Shown here in pieces: positions 37,604 to 46,793 of a stretch of DNA of 64,000 nt. The stretch comes from Halopiger goleimassiliensis (lineage in GTDB: Archaea; Halobacteriota; Halobacteria; Halobacteriales; Natrialbaceae): NCBI RefSeq assembly GCF_000455345.1, contig NZ_HG315690.1:1687360-1751359 (forward strand). Reading direction: 5' to 3'. The stretch's first letter is position 1; every line of letters starts with the position of its first letter. The notes below the pieces were generated by a model that searched no databases, was not told where the DNA came from, and saw nothing but the letters and a program-made list of their open reading frames with translations. Both the position numbers and the translations under genes were made by a program.

Positions 37604-39274
37604 TCACTCGAGGGCGTACCAGTCGAACCGTTCGACGGCGTACTTGTAGGCAACGAGGGGCGCGACGATGCCGACGGCGAGGACGATCCACGCCGCGGTC
37701 TCGATACCGCCTGCCGACATCGCCGCGGCCTCCGGAAGCGGCGTCGCCGCGAGTATGGCCGCCGAAATTTCGGCGAGCAACGGCGCGGCGTCCGCGTAGA
37801 GGACGGCGGCCGCCCCCGCGGGAACCACGATCGCGGCCGAGTAGACCACGAACGCGGACTTGCTGGGCATCACCGCCTCGCGGTTGTTCGTCACCTTGAC
37901 GCTGCCGAACCGCGGGAACGCGGTCCCGACGCCGACCGCCAGCGCCGGCGAAGCCACCGCGCCGAGTACCGTTCCGGCGACCAACGCGGCGGTCGCCTCG
38001 AGCGAGAGCGGACTGGCGACGCCGGCGACGAGCGCGACGACGGCCGCCAGCGGGACGCCGACGAGCGCGCCGGCGATCATCCGCCCGCGGATCGCGTCCC
38101 GGCCGGGAATCGTCGACGTGAGCACCGCGGGGAGTGCGCGTCCGAGGTCACCGAGCGGATTGAGCGTAAAGAGCACGCCCGCACCCCAGACCACGTACAG
38201 ACAGAGCACGACGGCCACGTACGACGGGAGTCGACCCGTCTGGAGGACGTCCTGAACGAAAAACAGCGCGCCGAACAGGGGGTAGCCGGCGTACGCCAGC
38301 CGGATCGGTGCCCGTCGGGTCCGCCGGATCGCGGTCACGGCGACGGTACGGGCCGGACGCGTAGCGACGAGCGAGAGTACGCTCTCGAGCCGACTCGAGG
38401 ACGACGGATCGGACCGGGAGACGGTGGCGTCGTCGGTACGGGCCGGATCGGCGAACCAGTGGCGGCGAGCGGAGGGAACGGCTGCGGCGACGGCGAGCGC
38501 ACACACGGCCGGCGCTGCGATCAGGGCGGCGATTGCAGCGGTGCTCGAGCCACCGAGGTTCGGGATGGCCAGCAGAAGGAGATGTCCCGGCCAGCCCAGG
38601 GGGCCGTCGCCGAGCAGCGCGAACAGTTGTGCGGTCACGACGTCGAACCATCCGGTGACGATCGATCCGAAGTACACCAGTCCCAGAAGGACGAGCAACG
38701 GCGTTCGGAAGCGGGCGATCGGCTCGTAGACGGTAATCAGGTGACGGAACCAGATCCCGATGAGAAACCCGATGGGAACGGCCGCGACGAGCAGCGCGAG
38801 CGCGAACACCGGCGCGGCGACGACGGGCAGGACCGTCCCAGCACCGGCGGCGAAGGCGGCACCGGCGACGGTGGCCGGGAGCACGACCCAGGGGACAAAC
38901 AGGAGGATTTCGGCACCGATCAGGCCGAGGACAGTGTTCCGAAGCCGCGTCGAGATCAGCAGGAACGCGGGTTTGTCGACCTTCCCGGTGGTCGTCACCG
39001 TTCGGATTGCGGCCATCAACACGAGGAAGAGCCACGCGAGCGCGGCCCCGCCGGTCGCTGCGTCGGCCGCAAAGGCGACGGCCTCCGCGTCGAACTCTCC
39101 GGCCACGACGGCCTCGCCGAGCCGTGGGAGCATGAAGAGCGCGACGACCGTGATCGGTCCGAAGGCGAACACCGCGATAGCGGCGAACATGAGCAACTTC
39201 GTCCGGTCGCCGGCGATGGTCCGGAGCGTGCGACGACACTCGGTGCGAGCGACGGTCGCAGTCGGGCCGGTCAT
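37604..39274 (-). CDS. ABC-2 type exporter permease
   Basis: A 556-residue polytopic membrane protein made of two similar halves, each with about six helices, for example MFAAIAVFAFGPITVVALFML, GGAALAWLFLVLMAAI, VVAAPVFALALLVAAVPIGFLIGIWF, then a soluble loop near residues 280-310 and a second helix set. Encoded divergently to the ABC ATPase at 39503, with which it most likely forms an exporter. Substrate unknown. Rich in Ala/Val/Leu, as is normal for halophile permeases. Confidence 0.78.
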   Translation of the reverse strand: MTGPTATVARTECRRTLRTIAGDRTKLLMFAAIAVFAFGPITVVALFMLPRLGEAVVAGEFDAEAVAFAADAATGGAALAWLFLVLMAAIRTVTTTGKVDKPAFLLISTRLRNTVLGLIGAEILLFVPWVVLPATVAGAAFAAGAGTVLPVVAAPVFALALLVAAVPIGFLIGIWFRHLITVYEPIARFRTPLLVLLGLVYFGSIVTGWFDVVTAQLFALLGDGPLGWPGHLLLLAIPNLGGSSTAAIAALIAAPAVCALAVAAAVPSARRHWFADPARTDDATVSRSDPSSSSRLESVLSLVATRPARTVAVTAIRRTRRAPIRLAYAGYPLFGALFFVQDVLQTGRLPSYVAVVLCLYVVWGAGVLFTLNPLGDLGRALPAVLTSTIPGRDAIRGRMIAGALVGVPLAAVVALVAGVASPLSLEATAALVAGTVLGAVASPALAVGVGTAFPRFGSVKVTNNREAVMPSKSAFVVYSAAIVVPAGAAAVLYADAAPLLAEISAAILAATPLPEAAAMSAGGIETAAWIVLAVGIVAPLVAYKYAVERFDWYALE

Positions 39275-39502
39275 GGTCGATCACCGCCGATCGTCCGACT
39301 GCGGTCGCGGCGTTCGGGAGCGGATTCCATATCCGATAGCGCGTGACGACGCCAGTAAACGTTTTGGATCAGTGTCACTAGCTCGAATCGCGTTCCGGTT
39401 CGCCCTGCCGAACCGAATCGGTTCGATCGGGGCGACGGTTCCGGACGACACCTCCTGACAACGAAGTAATGACTTTAACTGCTGGGGCTCGAAACGGACG
39501 GT

Positions 39503-40312
39503 ATGGCTTTCGCCCATACGGACGACCCCGCTATCGAGACCGAGGGGTTAACGAAGCGATACGGCGAGACGACGGCCGTCGCCGACCTCGATCTCGAGGT
39601 CGAATCCGGTACCGTCTACGGCTTCCTCGGCCCTAACGGCGCGGGGAAGACGACGACGATGCGGATGCTGACGACGCTCACCCGTCCGACGTCGGGGACC
39701 GGTCGCGTCGCCGGCCACCCGATCACCGACCGGGAGGCCGTGACGCCCCACATCGGCTACCTGCCCGAAGAGCCGCCGATCTACGACGAACTCAGCGGCC
39801 GGGAACAGCTCGAGTACGCCGCCGGCATCCGCGACCTGCCGGAAGAGGAAGTCGGCGACCGCATCGAATCGCTGCTCGAGCGGTTCGATCTGCTCGAAGA
39901 CGCCGACAAGCGCATCGAGGACTACTCCAAAGGGATGCGACAGAAGGTCGGCGTCATTCAGGCGGTGTTGCACGAACCCGCGGTCGTCTTCCTCGACGAG
40001 CCGACGAGCGGGCTCGACCCCCGCGCCGCGCGGACGATGCGAAATACGATCGCCGAACTCGCCGACCGCGAGATGACGGTCTTCCTCTCGACGCACATCC
40101 TCCCGGTCGTGGACGAGCTGGCCGACGAGATCGGCGTTCTCCACGACGGCCGACTCGTCGCGGAGGGCGATCCGGAGACGCTGAAATCCCGCGCCGAGAC
40201 GGGCGACGCGCGCAGTCTCGAGGACGCGTTCCTCGAGGTCACCCGGGAAACGCCCACGGAAGGCTCCGAGCAAAGCGTCGGCGACGTCGCGGCGAACTCC
40301 ACGCTCGAGTAA
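39503..40312 (+). CDS. ABC transporter ATP-binding protein (exporter type)
   Basis: A 269-residue ATPase: Walker A GPNGAGKTTTMRML, signature DYSKGMRQKVGVIQAVLHEPAVVFLDEPTSGLDP (signature and Walker B with catalytic Glu), and the H-loop in FLSTHILPVVDELA. The C-terminal extension and the ABC-2 like arrangement fit export rather than uptake. A TATA-like CTTTAACT centred about 28 nt before the ATG lies at 39473-39480. Partner permease at 37604-39274 on the other strand. Confidence 0.9.
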   Translation: MAFAHTDDPAIETEGLTKRYGETTAVADLDLEVESGTVYGFLGPNGAGKTTTMRMLTTLTRPTSGTGRVAGHPITDREAVTPHIGYLPEEPPIYDELSGREQLEYAAGIRDLPEEEVGDRIESLLERFDLLEDADKRIEDYSKGMRQKVGVIQAVLHEPAVVFLDEPTSGLDPRAARTMRNTIAELADREMTVFLSTHILPVVDELADEIGVLHDGRLVAEGDPETLKSRAETGDARSLEDAFLEVTRETPTEGSEQSVGDVAANSTLE

Positions 40313-40371
40313 GCGGGAGCCGTTTTCCTCGTCGGGTAAGGTACACGTGACTGGCTGTCGATGCCCCGAGT

Positions 40372-41187
40372 ATGAGCCCCTCGCTTCCACGCCCCTCCAC
40401 CGCCGGAATCGGGGCCGGATTCGTCGGTGGCCTCGTCAACGCCGCAGTGGTGATCGGACTCTACGTCCGGGGCGACTATCCGTTGCTCGAGTCGACGAGC
40501 GGGACCGCCGTCCTCGCCCTGACGGCCTTCTGCATCGGATTCGTCCCACTGGTGGTGTCGAGAGACACTGGCCTCATCAGTCCCGCCGCTGGCTTCCTCG
40601 CAGTACTTTCAGGGACGATCTGGCTCGAGGTGACCTCGCCCGATCCGAGGTGGGGGCAGTTGAACGAGTACGTGATCGTGGACGGACCGACCCACGTCAG
40701 CAGCTACGCGAACACGTGGTACGTCTGGCTCGCGCTGACGGCGCTCGTGGCCGCCGTCGAGTTCGGCCTCCGACGACGCTACGCCGTCGGAGTCGACCGG
40801 CTCCGAAACCTGCCGAAGGGTCCGCTCTCGCGGGTGGATCGGCTCGAGATCGTACTGGGGGCGGCGACCCTCCTCGCCGTCGCGGCGACGGTGCTGGTGG
40901 TCCGGGCCGGAATCCGGCCGCCGGCAGCGGCCGGGATCGTCTTCGCGTTCACCTTCGCCAGCACGGCGATCCCCCTGTGGGCCCTGTTCGAGGACGGGGC
41001 GATCGCCCCGCTGGCGCTGTTTGTCGCGCTGGTGGCGTACTTCCTCGTCTACGAGGTGTTCGTCTCGACTGACAGTCCAGTCCACATCCTCCTGTTCGGT
41101 CCATACGCGGTCGTCTTTGCCGTCGTCTGGCTCCTCGAGCGGTCGCTCAGACGACGGTTCGACGCCGTCCGACGCGGTCACGCGTGA
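40372..41187 (+). CDS. Polytopic membrane protein, unknown function
   Basis: A 271-residue protein with about eight hydrophobic helices (AGFVGGLVNAAVVIGLYV; TAVLALTAFCIGFVPLVVS; AAGFLAVLSGTIWLEV; VWLALTALVAAVEFGL; VLGAATLLAVAATVLVV; AAGIVFAFTFASTAIPLWALF; LALFVALVAYFLVYEVF; LFGPYAVVFAVVWLLER). Downstream of the ABC ATPase by 59 bp, so it may belong to the same unit. No recognisable family. Confidence 0.65.
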   Translation: MSPSLPRPSTAGIGAGFVGGLVNAAVVIGLYVRGDYPLLESTSGTAVLALTAFCIGFVPLVVSRDTGLISPAAGFLAVLSGTIWLEVTSPDPRWGQLNEYVIVDGPTHVSSYANTWYVWLALTALVAAVEFGLRRRYAVGVDRLRNLPKGPLSRVDRLEIVLGAATLLAVAATVLVVRAGIRPPAAAGIVFAFTFASTAIPLWALFEDGAIAPLALFVALVAYFLVYEVFVSTDSPVHILLFGPYAVVFAVVWLLERSLRRRFDAVRRGHA

Positions 41188-41301
41188 TCGTGTAAGGATC
41201 CCGTTCGATGGCTCGAGCCGTCGCGCGTCGATCCATCGAGCGATCCGACGCGGAAGATGTTCGGGAGAGCAGTTAACGGGGGAGGCTGACGACTGCCGAA
41301 C

Positions 41302-42366
41302 ATGAATTTAGGTTCGCCTAAAACAAAGAGTGGGATCGAAACGACAGCGACGCGACGTGGATATCTCCGACTCGCTGGCGGAGCAGGCATCGCCGGGCTC
41401 GCGGGGTGTACGGCCTTCGGGGGCGGACCCGACGAACTGACGGTCGGCTACAAACCGTTGTTCCCGTTCCTGCAGGCGCTGCTACTGGACGAACGTGACC
41501 AGTACGACGCGCTCGACGTCGACGTCGAGACGGAGAACTTCGGCAACACCGGGTTGACGATCATGCAGTCGTTCGGTAGGGGCGACCTCGACGTCGCGTT
41601 CGTCGGCATCACGCCGGCGATCGTGATGCAGGACCGGGGACTGCCGGGGAAGGTCGTCGCGGCGAACAACGTCAACGGGTTCACGTTCGTCGCCCACGAC
41701 TTGTTCGGGGAGTACTGGACCGAACACGACGGCGGCCCCGCCGCGTTCGAGGCGTTCGAAGCGGAGCGTGGCCGACCGGTCGAGTTCGCGACGCCGCCCG
41801 AAAGCAGCGTCGCGTACGTCCTCTTACACCACTGGCTCGAGTCGGAGGTCGGCTACTCGCCAGAAGACGTGTCGACGACCCCGATGAGCGGTGCCGGCCC
41901 CGTCCGTCAGGCACTGGTCTCGGGCGAGGCCGACGCGACCTGCATCATGGAGCCGGTTCGGACGCAGTTGCGCCGTGCCGACGCGCCGCTGACCCGCCTC
42001 GCCTGGGCGGGGGAGTTCATGTCGGGCCAGCCCGGCGGCGTCATGGTCATGCACGAGCGACTCCGCGAGGAGTATCCCGACCTCGCGGCCGAGATCGTCG
42101 AGTTGCACGCGGAGGCGACCGCGTTCGTCACTGAGAACCCCGACGACGCCGCAGAAGTCGTCAGCGACGCCATCGGCCCGGAAGCCCTTCCCCCGGAAGC
42201 GGCCCAGGAAGCGCTGGAATCGCCCGCGGCGAACTTCGTGACGGACCCGCGGGAGATCGTCGACGACACGCCGCTGTTTTGCGACGCGATGGCCGACCTC
42301 GAGCGTACCGACAGTCGGATCGACCCCGACGACGTGTTCGATTTCGGGCCGTACGACGCGGTATGA
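41302..42366 (+). CDS. ABC transporter substrate-binding lipoprotein (SsuA/NMT1-like)
   Basis: A 354-residue Tat lipoprotein: RRGYLRLAGGAGIAGLAGC with lipobox after an 18-residue N-region, then a periplasmic-binding fold (DELTVGYKPLFPFLQALLLDERDQYD, NTGLTIMQSFGRGDLDVAFVGITPAIVM, SGAGPVRQALVSGEADATCIMEPVRTQL) of the nitrate/sulfonate/taurine class. Substrate not determinable. ATG 41302 is the only in-frame start before the signal. The first codons overlap a TTTAGG...CCTAAA palindrome, and a GTTAAC near 41270 may be the TATA element. The permease follows 12 bp later. Confidence 0.85.
   Translation: MNLGSPKTKSGIETTATRRGYLRLAGGAGIAGLAGCTAFGGGPDELTVGYKPLFPFLQALLLDERDQYDALDVDVETENFGNTGLTIMQSFGRGDLDVAFVGITPAIVMQDRGLPGKVVAANNVNGFTFVAHDLFGEYWTEHDGGPAAFEAFEAERGRPVEFATPPESSVAYVLLHHWLESEVGYSPEDVSTTPMSGAGPVRQALVSGEADATCIMEPVRTQLRRADAPLTRLAWAGEFMSGQPGGVMVMHERLREEYPDLAAEIVELHAEATAFVTENPDDAAEVVSDAIGPEALPPEAAQEALESPAANFVTDPREIVDDTPLFCDAMADLERTDSRIDPDDVFDFGPYDAV
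41307..41322. promoter_or_regulatory. DtxR/IdeR-like inverted repeat inside the start of the lipoprotein gene
   Basis: Six-bp perfect arms TTTAGG / CCTAAA around TTCG, starting 5 nt after the A of the ATG at 41302. With a leaderless transcript this lies directly downstream of the transcription start, a normal place for a repressor site. The TTAGG...CCTAA core is shared with iron/manganese-dependent DtxR-family operators. Confidence 0.5.
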
Positions 42367-42378
42367 CGGTGCAACGCC

Positions 42379-43245
42379 ATGCACGGCGCACCAGGCTCGA
42401 CGGACGAGCGCAACGACGAGGCACCGACGACGCACGACGGCGAGACGGCAGCGGGAGGTACGGGTCACCCCGAAGCGACGCCGACGGACGGCCGGATCGA
42501 CGTCGACTGGCGGCGACTCGCCACCGGTCTCGCGGGAACGCTCGCATTTCTCGTCGTGTGGGCGGCAGCAGCGAGTACCCAGCCGTCGTACCTCATGCCG
42601 TCGCCGACGGCGGTCACGGCCGCGTTTCTCGCCGAACTCGAGAGCGGGCGCATGCTCGCGAGCCTCGGACAGAGCGCGATCCACTACGTACCTGGGGTCG
42701 TCCTCGGGACGAGCCTCGGGACGGGACTCGGGATCACGATGGCGTGGTATCGGCCGGTCGACGACCTGTTCCGGCCGGTGGTGCGAATCCTCCGGCCGAT
42801 CCCGCCGATCGCGTGGATCGCCGTCGCGATCGTCTGGGTCGGCATCGGGCACGCCGGCGCGACGTTCGTGGTCGCCGTCGGGACGTTCTGGATCAGCTAC
42901 TACAACGCCTACGCCGGCGTCGAAGGCGTCCCGCAGGAGCAACTCGACGCCGCCGCAGTCCTCGTGGCGAACGACCGTACCGTCCTGCGATCCGTGGTAC
43001 TGCCGAACGCCACGCCGGCGATCCTCACCGGAGTCAGAACCAGCGTCGGTCGCGGCTGGATGACCGTCGTCGCCGCGGAACTGTTCGGCGCGCCCGGCGT
43101 CGGCTACGAGATCATCACGAGCGCGCAGAACCTGGCGCTGGCGGTCACGATGAGCTACATGCTGCTGATCAGCGGCGTCTTCATCGCGATGGACGGGACG
43201 TTCCGGTGGCTGCAACGGCGACTGGTCCGGCGACGGAGGTGGTGA
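42379..43245 (+). CDS. ABC transporter permease (SsuC/TauC-like)
   Basis: A 288-residue permease. A polar N-terminus of about 50 residues precedes six helices; LIVVWAAAAS-type first helix, then FRPVVRILRPIPPIAWIAVAIVWVGIGHAGATFVVAVGTFW and the cytoplasmic EAA-like loop QEQLDAAAVLVANDRTVLRSVVLPNATPAILTGVRTSVGRGW that docks with an ATPase. Same operon as the binding protein. No cognate ATPase gene is adjacent; the ATPase must be supplied from elsewhere. Confidence 0.85.
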   Translation: MHGAPGSTDERNDEAPTTHDGETAAGGTGHPEATPTDGRIDVDWRRLATGLAGTLAFLVVWAAAASTQPSYLMPSPTAVTAAFLAELESGRMLASLGQSAIHYVPGVVLGTSLGTGLGITMAWYRPVDDLFRPVVRILRPIPPIAWIAVAIVWVGIGHAGATFVVAVGTFWISYYNAYAGVEGVPQEQLDAAAVLVANDRTVLRSVVLPNATPAILTGVRTSVGRGWMTVVAAELFGAPGVGYEIITSAQNLALAVTMSYMLLISGVFIAMDGTFRWLQRRLVRRRRW

Positions 43246-43249
43246 TCGC

Positions 43250-44110
43250 GTGACGGTTCGATCGTCGGCCGCCGGCGGCCTCGCGGCGATACGGTCACGC
43301 ATCGGGCCGCTTCGGCCTCGACTCGTCCTGGCTCTCCTGTCGTTCGCCGCGCTGGCCGGGACCTGGATCGTCACCCGCCGGACGCACTCCGGCGTCCGTC
43401 CGGCGCTCGTCGTCGCGAACTGGGGACTCGTGCTGACCCTGGGCGCGCTCCTCGGCGGCGTCGGCTGGCGGCTCTTCCTCTACCCGGATCGCCGGCCGGA
43501 CGACGACGCCAGTCGGTCGTTCGTCGAACGCCGCTACGCACTGCTCGAGTGGTCGATCGTGCTGGGTTCGATCGCCAGCGTCCTCGTCGTCGCCGTCCGA
43601 TCGGCCGGTAGTCCCGCTGTCGACGCGAGTGTGGTCCTCGTACTCACGCTCGCGAGCGTGCCGGTCGTGATCGCCGTCGGGCGCATCGGCACGTCGACGA
43701 CGGCCCGGTGGTGGCGGTTCGTCGCCCTCCTGCTCGGGGTCGGCGCGCTCTCGGCGCTGGCCCTCGAGAACGTCCGGCAGGTGAACGGAACGGCGATCGA
43801 CGCTGTGGTCCGGATCGGGCACCTCGGTGCGGTTTCCGTCTGGCTCGGCGGCGCGCTGTGGCACAACCTCATCGTCGTCGGAGTCGTGCGTCGGTTTCCC
43901 CACGGCCGGGAGTCGCTCCGCGCGCAGACGCTGGCGTTCCGCCGGGTCGTCGCCGTCTTGCTGGTCGTCGTCGCACTCACTGGCGTCGTACAGGCCGCTC
44001 GAGCGTTCGGTACCGCGCCCGCCTTCTATCTCGGGACCAGTACCGGGTTGCTGGTCGGCGCGAAACTGGCTATCGTCCTCGCGTTGAGTTACGTCGCGGC
44101 CTCCGCGTAG
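43250..44110 (+). CDS. CopD-like membrane protein
   Basis: A 286-residue polytopic protein with about eight helices starting at GTG 43250, four nt after the permease stop. The segment AIDAVVRIGHLGAVSVWLGGALWHNLIVVGVVRRF, with its two His, resembles the CopD domain of copper-resistance/haem-binding membrane proteins; the weaker N-terminal half shares the helix pattern. It sits in the operon where an ATPase would be expected. A role in metal or haem handling is inference. Confidence 0.6.
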   Translation: MTVRSSAAGGLAAIRSRIGPLRPRLVLALLSFAALAGTWIVTRRTHSGVRPALVVANWGLVLTLGALLGGVGWRLFLYPDRRPDDDASRSFVERRYALLEWSIVLGSIASVLVVAVRSAGSPAVDASVVLVLTLASVPVVIAVGRIGTSTTARWWRFVALLLGVGALSALALENVRQVNGTAIDAVVRIGHLGAVSVWLGGALWHNLIVVGVVRRFPHGRESLRAQTLAFRRVVAVLLVVVALTGVVQAARAFGTAPAFYLGTSTGLLVGAKLAIVLALSYVAASA

Positions 44111-44186
44111 GCACTCACTGCAGGCCGTTCGTCACCCTCGATCCCGAGTCCGACACCCTAAAGCGGTCGGACTCTGTGGTTCGGAT

Positions 44187-46676
44187 ATGGAGTATCACGA
44201 GGCGGCGGACTTTCTCTTCGGGCTCCAGCGGTTTCGGCTGAAGCCCGGGACGGAGTCGACGGCGCGGCTGCTCGCCTCCCTCGAGAACCCCCACGAGGGC
44301 ATCGACTGCGTCCAGGTCGCCGGCTCCAACGGCAAAGGGAGCACGGCCCGGATGCTCGAGCGAACGCTGCGGGAAGCCGGACTCTCCGTGGGACTGTACA
44401 CGTCGCCACACCTCGAGGACCTTCGCGAACGGATCCGCGTCGACGGCCGCAAGATCCCTCGCGCTGCAGTCTGTGAATTCGTCGAGTCGGTCCGCGGGTT
44501 CGTGACCGACGAGGGGGCCGACGGCGACGCGCCGACGTTCTTCGAGGGGATGACCGCGCTGGCGCTGTGGTACTTCGCCCGGGAGGACGTCGACGTCGCC
44601 GTCCTCGAGGTCGGCATCGGCGGCAAGTACGACGCTACGAGCGTCGTCGACCCTGTCGCGAGCGCGGTCACCACCGTCACCTTGGAGCACACGGGCATCC
44701 TCGGCGAGACCGAGGCCGAGATCGCCCACGACAAGGCCCACGTCGCCCCGGTGGACGCACCGCTCGTGACCGGCGTGACCGACGAGACGCTCGCAGCGAT
44801 CCGTGAGGTCGCCGGGGACGTCGTGACGGTCGGCACCGCCGGGAACGACAGCGGGACGGAGCCGGACGTGACCGTGAACTACGGCGGGCGGACGAACCAC
44901 ACCGAAGCCGCCGTCTCGATCGACGCCGGGGACTGGGACCTCGAGACGCGGATCCCGCTGCCCGGTGCCCACCAGGCGACGAACGCGGGGATCGCCGCCG
45001 TCCTCGCGAGACAGGTCGCCGACGTCACGGACCAGGACCTCGCTCGCGGCCTCCGGAGCGCGTACTGGCCGGGTCGCTTCGAGGTGATGGACACCGATCC
45101 GCTGGTCGTCCTCGACGGGGCGCACAACCCCGGCGCTTGCGAGACGCTCGCCGAGACGCTGTCGACCTACGACTACGACGACCTCCACCTCGTCTTCGGG
45201 GCGATGCACGACAAGGACCACCGCGAGATGGCCGCCGCACTGCCCGCGGCCGAGACGGTCGTCGCGAGCGAACCGACCCTCGAGCGCGCCGAAGACCCCG
45301 CGGTCCTCGCCCGGGTCTTCGAGGACGCCGGCGTTCCGACCGTCGAGCGAATTCCGGCGGTCCAGGACGCCCTCGAGCACGCGCTCGAGCGGGCCGACAC
45401 CGACGACTGCGTGCTCGTCACCGGATCGCTGTTCGCGGTCGCGGAAGCCCGCTCGCGCTGGACGAGCGCGGACGTTCCAAAGCGGATCCGAAACCTCTCG
45501 GACGCCCAGGAGACCCTCGAGGGAGCGAACGTCCCCGCGCGGGAGGTGGGCCGCCTCGGCGGCGACGCCGTCCACCGCGTCGTGAAGACGAACCTGCAAC
45601 CCCACCAGGCCGACGTACTGGAGGCGGAACTGCTGCGGGTCGGCGGCGAGTGCGCGGTCGCCGACTACCGCGACGACGACGAGCGGATCGACGCGGTCCT
45701 GATGGGGACGCTCGCGCAGTTCGAGCGCCTCACCGACGCGCTCGCGGGTCGGTCCGGCGGCCTCGAGACGGTGGCCCGCGAGCTTCGGGCGACGCTCGAT
45801 CTCGGGGACGATACCGAGGCCATCTCCTCCGAAACCGCCAGCAGTAGCGACGGCGGCAGTACGTACCCCTGGCACGATCGCACGGCCGTCATGGGGATCC
45901 TCAACGTCACGCCCGACAGCTTCCACGATGGGGGCGCGTACGACGCCCTCGAGGACGCCCTCGAGCGGGCGGAGGCGATGGTCGAGGCCGGCGTGGACGT
46001 GATCGACGTCGGCGGCGAGTCGACCCGGCCGGGTGCGGACCCGGTCCCTGTCGAGGAGGAGATCGACCGCGTCGTCCCCGTCGTCGAACGGCTGGCCGAC
46101 CTCGAGGTGCCGATCTCGGTCGACACCCGCAAGGCCGCCGTCGCCGACGCCGCCCTCGAGGCCGGCGCAGACATCGTCAACGACGTCTCCGGGCTCGAGG
46201 ACCCCGAGATGCGGTTCGTCGTCGCCGACCACGACGCGGGGCTGATCGTCATGCACAGCATCGACGCCCCCGTGATTCCCGACCGCGAGGTCGAGTACGA
46301 CGACGTCGTCGAGGACGTGATCGACGAACTCGCCGAACGGGTCCTGCTCGCGGAGAAGGCGGGCGTCGATCGCGAGAAGATCGTCGTCGATCCCGGCATC
46401 GGCTTCGGGAAGTCCGCCGCCGAGAGCTTCGAGATTCTCGGCCGACTCGAGGAGTTCCGCGCGCTCGGCTGTCCGGTCCTCTTCGGTCACTCGCACAAAT
46501 CGATGTTCGACCACGTCGATCGCGAGGCCGGCGAACGGCTGGCCCCGACCGTCGCGGCGACGGCCCTCGCCGCCGATCGCGGCGCGGACGTCGTCCGCGT
46601 CCACGACGTGCCCGAGAACGTCGCCGCGGTTCGGGCGGCGCTGGCCGCTCGAGATCCGGATCGGTTCGAGTGGTGA
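44187..46676 (+). CDS. Bifunctional folylpolyglutamate synthase / dihydropteroate synthase (FolC-FolP)
   Basis: An 829-residue fusion. The N-terminal half is FolC: GSNGKGSTARMLERTL (P-loop), FEGMTALALWYFAREDVDVAVLEVGIGG, VVLDGAHNP. The C-terminal part from about residue 560 is dihydropteroate synthase: MGILNVTPDSFHDGG, DVGGESTRPGADPV, SVDTRKAAVADAAL, DIVNDVSGL, VVDPGIGFGKS and LFGHSHKSMFD. Thus one protein makes dihydropteroate and adds glutamates in the folate path. A middle region of about 80 residues (residues 430-540, KRIRNLSDAQETLEG...) links the enzymes. This fusion is known from haloarchaea. Confidence 0.94.
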   Translation: MEYHEAADFLFGLQRFRLKPGTESTARLLASLENPHEGIDCVQVAGSNGKGSTARMLERTLREAGLSVGLYTSPHLEDLRERIRVDGRKIPRAAVCEFVESVRGFVTDEGADGDAPTFFEGMTALALWYFAREDVDVAVLEVGIGGKYDATSVVDPVASAVTTVTLEHTGILGETEAEIAHDKAHVAPVDAPLVTGVTDETLAAIREVAGDVVTVGTAGNDSGTEPDVTVNYGGRTNHTEAAVSIDAGDWDLETRIPLPGAHQATNAGIAAVLARQVADVTDQDLARGLRSAYWPGRFEVMDTDPLVVLDGAHNPGACETLAETLSTYDYDDLHLVFGAMHDKDHREMAAALPAAETVVASEPTLERAEDPAVLARVFEDAGVPTVERIPAVQDALEHALERADTDDCVLVTGSLFAVAEARSRWTSADVPKRIRNLSDAQETLEGANVPAREVGRLGGDAVHRVVKTNLQPHQADVLEAELLRVGGECAVADYRDDDERIDAVLMGTLAQFERLTDALAGRSGGLETVARELRATLDLGDDTEAISSETASSSDGGSTYPWHDRTAVMGILNVTPDSFHDGGAYDALEDALERAEAMVEAGVDVIDVGGESTRPGADPVPVEEEIDRVVPVVERLADLEVPISVDTRKAAVADAALEAGADIVNDVSGLEDPEMRFVVADHDAGLIVMHSIDAPVIPDREVEYDDVVEDVIDELAERVLLAEKAGVDREKIVVDPGIGFGKSAAESFEILGRLEEFRALGCPVLFGHSHKSMFDHVDREAGERLAPTVAATALAADRGADVVRVHDVPENVAAVRAALAARDPDRFEW

Positions 46677-46793
46677 CCGAGGCGTCCCCGACTTCTCGGC
46701 CGCGACGGTGACGATCCGGTCCCGGAATCGGTCGCGCGGTAGTCACCTGCCGGCCCACGCTTCAACCGTCCACGTGTCGTACGGCCGACGACA

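Noticed and set aside
39503-40312. ABC ATPase considered as the missing ATPase of the SsuA-like operon at 41302
   Set aside because: Its sequence type and the divergent ABC-2 permease point to an exporter, and a separate membrane protein gene lies between.
44115-46604. 829-codon minus-strand frame opposite FolC-FolP
   Set aside because: Antisense shadow; the plus strand has all folate enzyme motifs.
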